DNA of 64,000 bases, from NCBI RefSeq assembly GCF_001555965.1, contig NZ_LSHX01000050.1, forward strand, positions 1-64,000. Reading direction: 5' to 3'. This document shows, one piece after another, positions 54,593 to 62,938 of this stretch (position 1 is its first letter; every line of letters begins with the position of its first letter). Origin of the DNA: Sphingomonas sp. CCH21-G11. Its GTDB lineage: Bacteria > Pseudomonadota > Alphaproteobacteria > Sphingomonadales > Sphingomonadaceae. Below the pieces are notes generated by a model that was given only the letters and a program-made list of their open reading frames with translations, searched no databases and was not told the origin of the DNA. The position numbers were made by a program, and so were the translations under genes.

Positions 54593-55720
54593 TCATGCCA
54601 GCCAGCTTGTCACCGGCTCGCCGCGCGCGCGCCGCGCCATCGCCTGCCCCAGCCGGACCAGGTGGACGATCAGCGACAACAGCGTCCACGCGGCCACCGC
54701 GATGATCCCCCAGTCGGGACGACCGATCGCCAGTCCGGCCAGCAGCAACACCATATTGGGATTGCGCCGCGCGGTGACCAGCCGGAACTGGCTGTCGAAT
54801 CGTTGCCATACATGGATGTGCATGCCGAAACGCACGATGAACGCGCCCTCGATCAGCCGCTGGGCGACATATCCGACCAGCATCGCCGCCATCACCGCCC
54901 AGAAGGTTGCACCGTCGAGCGGCCGGCCATAGGCCGCGCATCCCGTGGCCCAGGCCCACCACCAGAAGGGCGGGTGGACCAGGTCTACCCCATGGTCCCA
55001 CGCGTTGCCGAGCGCCGATGACGTGATCGTGCAGCGCGCGAGTTTGCCGTCGACGGTGTCGAGCACCATGAAGACGAGGCCGGTGGCCAGCCCCGTCCAG
55101 AACCAGCCGTACCAGAAGGCGATGGTGGCGACGATGCACAGCACGCTGCCGATCGCGGTCACCTGATTGGGGGTCATGCCGATCCGCGCGGCGATGCGGG
55201 TGAGCACGAACGCCCATTCGGGCCACAGATATTTGGTCAGCAGGTCGGTCACGCCCTTGTACGCCCCGACATAGCTGGCACGCTCGATCATCGGGACATT
55301 GGCCGGGGTCAGCCGCTCGGCGAAAGGGCGCTCGCGCTTGCGCAGTGCCTCGTTGAGGATGCCCTGCTCGGCCTCCGCCTCGATCCGGTGCAACCCGTCG
55401 GGCAGCGCTGCGCCGGTGCGCATCGCCTGCTCCACCGACTGCGCCATTGCGCCGGCGTCGACATGCGCGAGGACCGGCACGCCGTCGCGGGTCAGCACCG
55501 TGTCAGGGCGGGCGGCGAGGTGCGCCGACCATGCCGGGTCGAAGGCAAAGTCGAGATTGGCGAGCATCACCCGGCCGGCCGTCGCGGGATCGCCCGCCAG
55601 GCCCTGTGCCACGGCGATCCGTCGCCAGCGTTCCTGGGCGGTCATGCCCCAGATCAGGGTCGGATTGGCGCCGACCGGCACGGCGACGGGCTTCGCTGCC
55701 ACGGATTGCGCTGTCGTCAT
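54593..55720 (-). CDS. CDP-alcohol phosphatidyltransferase with N-terminal extension
   Basis: This 375-residue membrane enzyme shows the complete family signature DTVDGKLAR (221-229), Gly238, Asp242 and Asp246, with the exact D-x2-D-G-x2-A-R-x8-G-x3-D-x3-D spacing. It transfers a phosphoalcohol from a CDP-activated donor to an acceptor. About five helices follow. Residues 1 to about 145 form a soluble extension (for example ANLDFAFDPAWSAHL and RPDTVLTRDGVPVLAH) that I do not recognise; it may resemble the remnant of a fused nucleotidyltransferase. No conventional PssA or PgsA match is obvious. Confidence 0.88.
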   Translation of the reverse strand: MTTAQSVAAKPVAVPVGANPTLIWGMTAQERWRRIAVAQGLAGDPATAGRVMLANLDFAFDPAWSAHLAARPDTVLTRDGVPVLAHVDAGAMAQSVEQAMRTGAALPDGLHRIEAEAEQGILNEALRKRERPFAERLTPANVPMIERASYVGAYKGVTDLLTKYLWPEWAFVLTRIAARIGMTPNQVTAIGSVLCIVATIAFWYGWFWTGLATGLVFMVLDTVDGKLARCTITSSALGNAWDHGVDLVHPPFWWWAWATGCAAYGRPLDGATFWAVMAAMLVGYVAQRLIEGAFIVRFGMHIHVWQRFDSQFRLVTARRNPNMVLLLAGLAIGRPDWGIIAVAAWTLLSLIVHLVRLGQAMARRARGEPVTSWLA

Positions 55721-55767
55721 CTGCGTGCCGATAGCCAAATATCTGCAAAAAGCGAGGGGGCGGGCGG

Positions 55768-56910
55768 TCAGCCCGCGTGCAACGCCGCCATCACCGCCTG
55801 TGCCGCGCGTCGGGGGGCCTGTCCGTCGAGCGTGCCGAGCGATTCGGCGGCGAAGCGGCGTTGCGCGTCAACATATTCCCCATGGCGCGCGCCGGCGCGG
55901 TCGATCGCGGCGATCAGGTCGGCGGGATGGTCGACCACCTCGCCCGCTGTCCACATCGCATAGCTCGCGTCGCCCCGCCATTCGGCGGCCAGCGCGTTCA
56001 GGAAGACGCAGGGGCGTGGCTGCATCAGAAACTCGACGACCTGGCTCGACGTGTCGCCGAGGTAGATGTCGGCGGCGGCGGTATAGCTGCCGTCGACCGT
56101 CGCGAAGCTGCCGAGATCGACGTGGACGTCGTCGCGCCCGCGCAGCCGGTCGGCCAGCGCGTGCAGCTCGGGCACCTTCTCGACCAGGCGCTGGTGCGGC
56201 GCGAAGATCAGGTTGTAGCGCCCGTCCGCCAGGATCGCGTCGATCGTCCGGGGGCCCCAGCGCCACCAGGACGATCGATGCTTCTGCCAGTGCGGGGTGT
56301 AGAGGATCGTCGGTCGCCGCGTGCCAAAGGTGAGGCCAGCGCCGCGGCGCTGACGAAAGCTCGCCTTGACATAACCGGTCACGCGGATGCGGGCCGGGTC
56401 GACGCCGTGCGCGGCCAGCGCGTCGCGCTCCCGCTCGGCGGCGACCAGGGTCAGCCACGGCGCGCGGCGACGGCGATCGTCGCGGTTCATCATCGACCCC
56501 GCGCCGTGGAGCTGGTTGACGAAGCGCGTGCGCATCGGAAGCAGCGTCGGCAGCCACAGGCTGGTCTGCTCGGCGCTGACCACAACGGGTCGCCGCGCGA
56601 GAAGCGGGGCGAGGCGCGCGAGAAGCGGCAGCTTCGGCGGTAGCGGCGGATTGCGGCCATCGGCGTGATCGGGGCCGAGCCGGCGAAAGCCGGGGGCACG
56701 GCGAATCCGCACGCCGGGCGCGTCGAGCGCGGCCAGCCATTCGCCCAGCAGCGCCTCGTGTACCGAGGTCGCGACCCATAGCTCGATCGGCTGGCCCGGT
56801 GCCTGCGCGATCACGGCCTCGACGATCGGCCACAGATGCGGGATCAGCAGCGTTTCGCCCAGGAACAGGAACGCGATCGGGCGGCGCGTCCGTGCGTCAG
56901 GTGCAGCCAT
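55768..56910 (-). CDS. CDP-glycerol glycerophosphotransferase-like protein
   Basis: A 380-residue GT-B-type protein. ILYTPHWQKHRSSWWRWG, then NLIFAPHQRLVEK and DIYLGDTSSQVVEFLMQPRP match the C-terminal half of TagB/TagF-type glycerophosphotransferases, which add phosphate-linked polyol units from a CDP donor. It overlaps the nucleotidyltransferase gene by 14 bases. The acceptor is unknown; in this context it may extend a lipid head group rather than a wall teichoic acid. Confidence 0.82.
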   Translation of the reverse strand: MAAPDARTRRPIAFLFLGETLLIPHLWPIVEAVIAQAPGQPIELWVATSVHEALLGEWLAALDAPGVRIRRAPGFRRLGPDHADGRNPPLPPKLPLLARLAPLLARRPVVVSAEQTSLWLPTLLPMRTRFVNQLHGAGSMMNRDDRRRRAPWLTLVAAERERDALAAHGVDPARIRVTGYVKASFRQRRGAGLTFGTRRPTILYTPHWQKHRSSWWRWGPRTIDAILADGRYNLIFAPHQRLVEKVPELHALADRLRGRDDVHVDLGSFATVDGSYTAAADIYLGDTSSQVVEFLMQPRPCVFLNALAAEWRGDASYAMWTAGEVVDHPADLIAAIDRAGARHGEYVDAQRRFAAESLGTLDGQAPRRAAQAVMAALHAG

Positions 56911-57613
56911 GGCCTGCGTCCCAGCGCGCGATATCCTCCGGCCGGTCGATTTCCTGCCAGCATCCCGCCGTCCGCTCGATCGCGCCGACCCGGTCGTCGC
57001 GCGCCAGCCGGTCGACGATCGCGTGGTGAAAGGCCCCGGTGCCGCCGGGCGCGCAAATCACTGAATCAAGCGCATCGGCATAATGCCGGTCGGGCGCGGG
57101 GGCGATGACGACGCCCAGCGAGCGGTGCGTCGCGGCCTGCGGCGCCAGCGTCTTGGCCACCGCACGCACCCGCCCGCCGGCCGCAGTGACGAGCATGTCG
57201 TCCAGCTCGGGCGCGGCGATCGGTTCGACGAGCAGGTCGATGCTCTCCGCGCGGGCGATCGCGTCGGCGATGACGTCGGCATCGAACACCGTGTCACCGT
57301 TCATCAGGCAGAACGGGCGGTCGACCAGGTCGCGCGCGGCCCAGACGCTGCCGATGCTGCTCGCCACCGCCCAGAACGGATTGTGGCGCAGCTCGACCGC
57401 CAGCGGCGGCGGCGATGCGGCAAGATGCGCGGCCAGTTGCTCGTGGCGATAGCCGCCGATGACGACCGCCTCGCGCACCCCGGCCTGCGCGAGCGCGGCA
57501 AGCTGGAGGTCGATGATCGCGCGCCCGCCCAGTTCGACCAGGCATTTGGGCACGCGTTCGGTCAGCGGCAGCAGTCGCGAGCCGCTGCCCGCGCTCAACA
57601 GGATGCCGCGCAT
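56897..57613 (-). CDS. Sugar-phosphate-type nucleotidyltransferase
   Basis: A 238-residue NTP transferase with the strong N-terminal signature SAGSGSRLLPLTERVPKCL, the nucleotide-binding pattern of CTP/GTP:sugar- or polyol-phosphate transferases, and CLMNGDTVFDADVI with the metal Asp. It probably makes the CDP-linked donor used by the adjacent transferases, for example CDP-glycerol-like or CDP-choline-like compounds. The ATG at 57613 overlaps the HAD gene stop by one base. Confidence 0.88.
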   Translation of the reverse strand: MRGILLSAGSGSRLLPLTERVPKCLVELGGRAIIDLQLAALAQAGVREAVVIGGYRHEQLAAHLAASPPPLAVELRHNPFWAVASSIGSVWAARDLVDRPFCLMNGDTVFDADVIADAIARAESIDLLVEPIAAPELDDMLVTAAGGRVRAVAKTLAPQAATHRSLGVVIAPAPDRHYADALDSVICAPGGTGAFHHAIVDRLARDDRVGAIERTAGCWQEIDRPEDIARWDAGHGCT

Positions 57614-58290
57614 CACCGCGCCTGCCAGTCGAGCTGCGGCCAGCCCCGCGCGGTCGCCAGCGCGGCGAGGGGCGGGTGCGCGTTGACCGCATAGGCCTCG
57701 TCCGCCCAGGCCAGCGTCGGCGCATCGGAAACATGGTCGGAATAAAAGCGGATATGCGCCGCGTCGCGCGCGATGCCTTCACCGGCCAGCCACGCCTCGA
57801 CCATGGCGAGCTTTGCCTCGCCATAACAATTGGCACCGAGGATTTTCGGCAGGATCGCGCCGCTTGCATCCACCACGGCTTCGGTGCCGATGACGTCGAC
57901 AATGCCGAGCCGGCGCGCCAGCGCCTCGACATAGAAGCGATAGGACGCCGTCGCGATCACGATCCGATAGCCGGCGCGACGATCCGCCTCGATGCGCTGG
58001 ACGGCGCGCGGGTGGATGCGGCCCGGCACCATCCAGCCGGCGAAGTCGCGCGCGATATCGTCAATCGTGGCGGGTGCCAGCCGGGTGCCCAGCATCAGCC
58101 TGTGCATCCGTTCCTTAAGCCGGCCGCGCGACATCAGGCGGAGCAGATACCCCGCCGCCAGCACCATGCCCAACGGCATCAGCGCCAGTCGCCACGGCGC
58201 CCGCGCCCGCGCGGTGTGGATCAGGAACGGAGTCCAGGTCGGTATCCGCGTGATCGTGCGGTCCAGATCATAGATGGCAAGCCGGTGCAT
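57613..58290 (-). CDS. HAD-IB family phosphatase
   Basis: A 225-residue phosphatase of the SerB-like HAD-IB type. The nucleophile motif YDLDRTIT holds Asp8 and Asp10; motif II is IVIATASYRFYVEAL, and motif III/IV is RFYSDHVSDAPTLAWADEA. It likely dephosphorylates a lipid-linked or soluble phosphate intermediate of this operon. It is the first gene of the run and starts 41 bases after the M35-type gene stop. Confidence 0.9.
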   Translation of the reverse strand: MHRLAIYDLDRTITRIPTWTPFLIHTARARAPWRLALMPLGMVLAAGYLLRLMSRGRLKERMHRLMLGTRLAPATIDDIARDFAGWMVPGRIHPRAVQRIEADRRAGYRIVIATASYRFYVEALARRLGIVDVIGTEAVVDASGAILPKILGANCYGEAKLAMVEAWLAGEGIARDAAHIRFYSDHVSDAPTLAWADEAYAVNAHPPLAALATARGWPQLDWQAR

Positions 58291-58331
58291 CGCGCGCCCT
58301 TACGCGCGACGCTGCCGGTGATCCAGTGCGA

Positions 58332-58931
58332 TCAGCCCTTCAGGTCTTCGAGGAAATAGCCCCAGTTGTCCGCATTGGTCAGCGCGCGGACGTCGTTGTT
58401 GGTTGCGAGTTGGGTGCATTTGGTTTCGCCATAGCAGCGCGGCTTGTCCGCTGGCGGATTCCAGCGTTCGTCGCGCGTGCCGAGCAGCAAATGGCTCAGT
58501 TCGTGCGCGATCGTCTGAAACGCGCTGTCGCGGTCGGTCAACGTCTTGTGCAGCGCGACCCCGATATTCCATCGCCCGTCGAGCTCAAGCGTCAGCTGGG
58601 GCTGCGTCGCCGGGTCGAAATTGATGATCGGTGCAAAGCCGCCTGCACCGTTGTTGTGATAGGCCGCACCGAAGGTATCGATGTCGCGCTCGTCGAGCGG
58701 CGAACAGGTGATCGTGACCGTGCACAGGTTCATGCACGACCGGAACTTGCGCAGGACCCGCGGCATGGCGGTACGAAACGCCGCAGCGCAGGCGGTGCCG
58801 AACCACCGATCGATGTGCTGCTGCAGGTTCTTCTGCTTGTCCAGCGTCTCCATCAACTCGCCCCAGACCTGCGTCACCGTCGTCTGGTCGCTTGGCGCAA
58901 GGCCACCGAACACGATCGTCATGATTTCCAT
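58332..58931 (-). CDS. M35 (aspzincin/deuterolysin-like) metallopeptidase without signal peptide
   Basis: A 199-residue protein. HELSHLLLGTRDE has the zinc motif HExxH at 143-147 followed by GTxD with Asp154, the third ligand of aspzincins, and NADNWGYFLEDL near the end matches the family's NAD-x-(F/W) motif. These are the marks of M35 deuterolysin or Lys-specific metalloendopeptidases, mostly known as secreted fungal or bacterial enzymes. No signal peptide is visible at MEIMTIVFGG or at the alternative ATG 58922, which has better ribosome-site spacing. Six cysteines are spread through the protein. The role and location are unknown. Confidence 0.78.
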   Translation of the reverse strand: MEIMTIVFGGLAPSDQTTVTQVWGELMETLDKQKNLQQHIDRWFGTACAAAFRTAMPRVLRKFRSCMNLCTVTITCSPLDERDIDTFGAAYHNNGAGGFAPIINFDPATQPQLTLELDGRWNIGVALHKTLTDRDSAFQTIAHELSHLLLGTRDERWNPPADKPRCYGETKCTQLATNNDVRALTNADNWGYFLEDLKG

Positions 58932-59059
58932 CCCCCCGGCTGGCGACTCGGATGAGCCGCTGGCCGGTAGCGTAGGTGGGTGCCGGGACCGGGGTCAACG
59001 CGACCGCACGATCACCGCGCGCGGCCGGCCCGGATCCACTCGACGCGGCGCTCCGGCGT

Positions 59060-59452
59060 TCAACCGGATGTGTCGAGCGGCGCGGTTGCGAGGCCGTAAC
59101 CTCGCACAACGATGCGCTGGCGCAGATGCGTTGCATCGAGTGCGGCCGCAATGACCCGTGCGGCGGCCTCGGCATCGCAGCGGTGACCGCAGACGAAGAT
59201 GTCCACCGCCGCATGGCCATGCTCCGGCCAGCTGTGGATCGAGATGTGCGATTCAGCAAGCAGCGCGATGCCGGTGACGCCGTGCCCGGGCCCGAAATGA
59301 TGCAGCCGCAGGTCGACCAATGTCGCGCCGGCGGCCGCCGTGGCGTCGCGCAGCGCCGTCTCGATCCGCGCCGCGTCGTCGAGCCCGCTGCAGCCATCAA
59401 GGTCGAGCAGCACGTGGCGACCGTCATAGGGCGGGGGCGCGACAACGCTCAT
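59060..59452 (-). CDS. S-adenosylmethionine decarboxylase, SpeD type
   Basis: This 130-residue prokaryotic AdoMet decarboxylase is intact: ESHISIHSWPEHGHAAVD holds Ser68 (becomes the pyruvoyl group), His73 and, after the next strand, Cys88 (FVCG). The spacing equals that of the Thermotoga enzyme (Ser63, His68, Cys83). It supplies decarboxylated SAM, the aminopropyl donor for spermidine synthase, whose gene lies two genes upstream. The ATG overlaps the oxidoreductase stop, so translation is coupled. It is the last gene of the operon. Confidence 0.93.
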   Translation of the reverse strand: MSVVAPPPYDGRHVLLDLDGCSGLDDAARIETALRDATAAAGATLVDLRLHHFGPGHGVTGIALLAESHISIHSWPEHGHAAVDIFVCGHRCDAEAAARVIAAALDATHLRQRIVVRGYGLATAPLDTSG

Positions 59453-61050
59453 GCCAGCGCCACGTGCGGATGGCCCAGCTGCGCCATCACCTGCTCGGCG
59501 GCACGGGTGCCGTGATAATGCGCCTCCTCGAACAGCGATGCGCCGCTCAGGTCGGCATGGGCGAGGTAGAGCGGCGGATCGACGCGGAAGCCCGGCGCCG
59601 TCGTCCAGATATAGCCCGGCACGGGCCGTACCATCGCATGGCCCCAGCGCCACAGCTCGATCGCGCGGATGTCGGGCGCCAGGTCCGGGTGCATCGCCAG
59701 CAGGTCGTCGCGGACGATGCGCTTCCAGTCGTCGGCGGGCCGTTCGATCAGCAGCCGGCGGGCATTGGCGGGCGACTGGGTCGACAGCGGCAGGTACCAG
59801 GTGAGCACGCTGGGCCCGCCCGCCGAGCGCGATTGATGCGTCGCGACGACATAGCCGAGCGAGTCGCTGGTCGTCGACACATTGTCCCAGGCGATCGGCA
59901 CGCCCTCCCCGCCGGGCAGCCGGTCGACGGTCACATTGGCGACCAGCCACGGCGCGTAGCTCGCCTGCCGGACGTCGCCGATTTCGGGGCAAAGCCGCGC
60001 GGCGACGAACATCGGCACGGCAAGGATGACCGTCGCCGCCTCGACGCGCGTCGTGATGTCGGTCGCCGGGTCGTAGACATCGACGCTGACTCCGCGGCCC
60101 GTGCGCTCGACGCGGTGCGCGACCACGCCGGCGGTGAAGCGGTCGCCGATCGGCTGGGCCAGCGCCCGGACCAGGCGATGGTTCCCCTCGGGCCAGGTCA
60201 GCACATTGTCGCCGGCGTCGTCGGCGGCAAAGGCGCGGCGGCCGGCGAAATAGTGAATGCCGGCCCAGGCGGAGACGTGATCGGGCTCGGTCCCGTAATC
60301 GTCGCGCATCGCATAGCGGACATGCGCGCGCAGGATCTGCGACGCAAAGCCCTGCGCCGCCAGCCAGTCGGTGAAGGTCAGGCGGTCGAGCGCGCGCAGG
60401 TCGGGATCGGCCGAGCTGTAGGCGATCGGCACCGCAAAGGCAGGGCGGCCGTCGCGTCCCGTCATCGCGGAATAGTCAGTCATCCGCGCCGCGAAGCGCG
60501 CCAGATCGTCGCTGTCCCGATCGCCGAGCCCGATGCGCGGCACCAGCCCTTCCTGCCAGCGGCCACGCCAGAACAACCGCTCCTGAAGGTCGGCGCACAG
60601 CTGGGCGGGATCATAGACGGGCAGGCCGTCACGCTCGCCCGTGATGATCCCCGAACGCGTCAGGAAATGGCGCAACGCCACCGCCTCGCGGTTGGCGAGC
60701 GGCAAATAATGCGCGCCGAGCGGGTAGGCGGTGACGGCGTTGCGCCCGGAACGCGCGTTGCCGCCGACCGCGTCCTCCAGCTCGAACAGCCGGAAGTCGT
60801 CATAGCCTGCCTCCGCAAGCGTCCAGCCCGCCGTCAGGCCGGCGACGCCGCCGCCGATGATCGCTACACCGACCTGTTTGGTGCGGCTGGGCTTCGGGAA
60901 ATTGCCCCGGCGCAACAAATGACCGCGGCCGAGATCGGCACCACGCAACGCGCCGGGCGGCGGGGGCGGGGGCATCAGCGCGGCGGCGGCACCGGCACTG
61001 GCGATCGCCGCGCCACCGAGCCCCAGCACCACGCGCCGATCAACCTTCAT
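59449..61050 (-). CDS. FAD-dependent amine-oxidoreductase-like protein (Tat-type signal)
   Basis: A 533-residue flavoprotein with a twin-arginine-like start (MKVDRRVVLGLGGAAIASAG) and the FAD fingerprint VAIIGGGVAGLTAGWTLAE near residue 64. The C-terminal LYLAHADLSGASLFEEA resembles flavin amine oxidases and phytoene-desaturase-like proteins. Placed between spermidine synthase and AdoMet decarboxylase, it could oxidise a polyamine or a polyamine-modified lipid in the periplasm; this is inference. It overlaps both neighbours (11 bases upstream and 4 downstream). Confidence 0.85.
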   Translation of the reverse strand: MKVDRRVVLGLGGAAIASAGAAAALMPPPPPPGALRGADLGRGHLLRRGNFPKPSRTKQVGVAIIGGGVAGLTAGWTLAEAGYDDFRLFELEDAVGGNARSGRNAVTAYPLGAHYLPLANREAVALRHFLTRSGIITGERDGLPVYDPAQLCADLQERLFWRGRWQEGLVPRIGLGDRDSDDLARFAARMTDYSAMTGRDGRPAFAVPIAYSSADPDLRALDRLTFTDWLAAQGFASQILRAHVRYAMRDDYGTEPDHVSAWAGIHYFAGRRAFAADDAGDNVLTWPEGNHRLVRALAQPIGDRFTAGVVAHRVERTGRGVSVDVYDPATDITTRVEAATVILAVPMFVAARLCPEIGDVRQASYAPWLVANVTVDRLPGGEGVPIAWDNVSTTSDSLGYVVATHQSRSAGGPSVLTWYLPLSTQSPANARRLLIERPADDWKRIVRDDLLAMHPDLAPDIRAIELWRWGHAMVRPVPGYIWTTAPGFRVDPPLYLAHADLSGASLFEEAHYHGTRAAEQVMAQLGHPHVALA

Positions 61051-62572
61051 AACGGCTCCACGCGCGATCGAACTCGCGCACCAGCACCTGGTTGTCGAGC
61101 CGGTTCACCAGCGTCGGCCGCCGCGCCATGTCGGGCGGAAAATCGAACAGCAGCCGCTCGGTCGCGGGGGTCAGGAAGCGGCCGGCGGGAAACTGCGCGC
61201 GCCCGGGAATGGGGCGGCCGGCGGCGAGGATAAAGCCCCATTCGCCGAAACTCGGCACATAGGCATGATAGCCACGCGTCGCGAAACCGGCGGCTTCCAG
61301 CGTGGTCGCGACGGTCCAATAGGCTGCGGGGGCGATCAGCGGCGACGTGCTCTGCACGACCATCATTCCGCCGGGCGCGAGCAGGCGACGCAGCTCGGCA
61401 TAGAAGCTCTGGGTGTAAAGCTTGCCGATCGAATAATCGACCGGGTCGGGCAGGTCGACGATGATCGCGTCATAGCGCCCGCGCGCGCTGCGTGCCCACA
61501 GGAACGCGTCGGTATTGACGATGGCCAGCCGCGGGTCGGACAGCGATCCCCGATTGAGGCGCGCGAGCGCGGCGGTGTTGCGGAACAGGCCAGTGACCGC
61601 CCCGTCCAGGTCGACCAGCGTCACGCGCTCGACGCTGGGATGGCGGAACACTTCGCGCGCAGCCAGCCCGTCGCCGCCGCCCAGGATCAGTACCTCGCGC
61701 GGATGAGCGACCCGGCCGAGCGCGGGATGCACGAGGGCTTCGTGATAGCGATATTCGTCGCGCGCGGCGAATTGCAGGTTGCCGTTGAGGTAGAGGCGCA
61801 GATCGTCGCCCGACTGGGTCAGCACGATGCGCTGATAGCGGCTCGACCTGGCATAGATCACCGGTTCGCCATAGCCGGCTACTTCGCCGATGCGCTGCAG
61901 CCGCTCGGCCGCGACGAAGCCGGCGGCGAGGGCGACCAGGATCGCGACCGCCGTCACCTTCTCCATCGTCATCCGCGCCGCGCGCGGCAGCCATAGCAGG
62001 AGCGCGAGCGCCACCGCCGCATTGGCGAAGCCGAACAGGAATCCGGTGCGGATCATCCCCAGCTGCGGCATCAGCACCAGCGGGAACAGGATCGATGCCG
62101 CGAGCGCGCCGACATAGTCGAAGGTCAGCACGCTCGACACCGTCTCGCGAAAGTCGAAGTCGCGCAGGATGCGGATCAGCAGCGGGATCTCCAGCCCCAC
62201 CAGAAAACCGATCGCCAGCACGATGCCATAGAGCACGATGCGGAAATGATCGGTCAGCGGGAACAGCATGAACAGCGCCGCCGCCGAACAGCCGCCGATC
62301 ATCGCGATCAACAGCTCGACCCGTACGAACAGCCGCAACTCGCCGCGCGTGACATAGCGCGAGCACCAGCTGCCGATGCCCATCGCGAACAGATAGCTGC
62401 CGATGACGGTCGAAAACTGGGTGACGCTGTCCCCCAGCAGGTAGCTGGCGATGGTGCTGGCCAGCAGTTCGTAGATCAGCCCGCAGGTCGCGACCACGAA
62501 CGCCGACACGAGCAGCGCACCGGCGGGCGCGCTGACATGCCGGACCGCCGTGGCCGGATCGGCGTCAGCCAT
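61040..62572 (-). CDS. Membrane-fused spermidine synthase
   Basis: A 510-residue protein with seven membrane helices in the first ~215 residues (for example VSAFVVATCGLIYELLAST) and a C-terminal spermidine-synthase domain. The SAM-binding loop VLILGGGDGLAAREVFRH and the catalytic Asp pair in IIVDLPDPVDYSIGKLY are present. It should transfer the aminopropyl group from decarboxylated SAM at the membrane surface. Such fused proteins are known but their physiological substrate is not settled. The ATG at 62572 overlaps the DUF350 stop by eight bases. Confidence 0.9.
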   Translation of the reverse strand: MADADPATAVRHVSAPAGALLVSAFVVATCGLIYELLASTIASYLLGDSVTQFSTVIGSYLFAMGIGSWCSRYVTRGELRLFVRVELLIAMIGGCSAAALFMLFPLTDHFRIVLYGIVLAIGFLVGLEIPLLIRILRDFDFRETVSSVLTFDYVGALAASILFPLVLMPQLGMIRTGFLFGFANAAVALALLLWLPRAARMTMEKVTAVAILVALAAGFVAAERLQRIGEVAGYGEPVIYARSSRYQRIVLTQSGDDLRLYLNGNLQFAARDEYRYHEALVHPALGRVAHPREVLILGGGDGLAAREVFRHPSVERVTLVDLDGAVTGLFRNTAALARLNRGSLSDPRLAIVNTDAFLWARSARGRYDAIIVDLPDPVDYSIGKLYTQSFYAELRRLLAPGGMMVVQSTSPLIAPAAYWTVATTLEAAGFATRGYHAYVPSFGEWGFILAAGRPIPGRAQFPAGRFLTPATERLLFDFPPDMARRPTLVNRLDNQVLVREFDRAWSRYEG

Positions 62573-62777
62573 GAATGGCGGCGGCGATGATGATCGACAG
62601 GCCGATCGCAACCGCGCCGGCAAAGATCGCCACGGCGCTGTTCTGCTTCTTCTCGATCTCGTCCCACAATTTGCCGGGCGTCAGCACGTCGAGGATGACG
62701 AAGCCAACCACGAAGACGACGATGCCGATCACTGCATAGAGCACGGTGTTGAGCACCACCGGGAGTGTCGTGACCAT
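62565..62777 (-). CDS. DUF350 membrane protein
   Basis: A 70-residue protein with two membrane helices (TVLYAVIGIVVFVVGFVILD and ASAVAIFAGAVAIGLSIII-type) joined by PGKLWDEIEKKQN, the DUF350 repeat unit; DUF350 proteins usually have two or more such units. In E. coli the DUF350 protein YjfL lies in the yjfIJKLMC operon with the PspA relative YjfJ and a glutathionylspermidine-synthase-like protein, so a link with polyamine and membrane-stress functions recurs. The start at 62777 follows a good aagggga site. Confidence 0.87.
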   Translation of the reverse strand: MVTTLPVVLNTVLYAVIGIVVFVVGFVILDVLTPGKLWDEIEKKQNSAVAIFAGAVAIGLSIIIAAAIHG

Positions 62778-62788
62778 GTGAATTCCCC

Positions 62789-62938
62789 TTATTTGTGTGT
62801 CGGACCGGAAAAGACGACGGGGCGCGGTCCCGCGCGGCCACCATCGGCGAAGGGCGACCAAGCATAGCCGGTCGCGAGCATGAACAGGCCGATCACGGCC
62901 ATGCACCAAAGGGCGAAGATGAAAGTGCCCGCGCGCAT
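62789..62938 (-). CDS. 49-residue membrane peptide in the polyamine operon
   Basis: This short frame encodes MRAGTFIFALWCMAVIGLFM at its start, a single strong membrane helix, and a short tail (GRAGPRPVVFSGPTHK). Its ATG overlaps the TGA of the DUF4178 gene in a TGATG arrangement, and the next gene begins 11 bases after its stop, so it fits exactly in an otherwise overlapping operon. It is too short to be called by usual length cut-offs. I infer it is real from position, helix and codon use. Confidence 0.7.
   Translation of the reverse strand: MRAGTFIFALWCMAVIGLFMLATGYAWSPFADGGRAGPRPVVFSGPTHK

Noticed and set aside
59320-61233. 637-codon frame antisense to the FAD oxidoreductase
   Set aside because: The flavoprotein has a clear FAD motif, while this frame has none.
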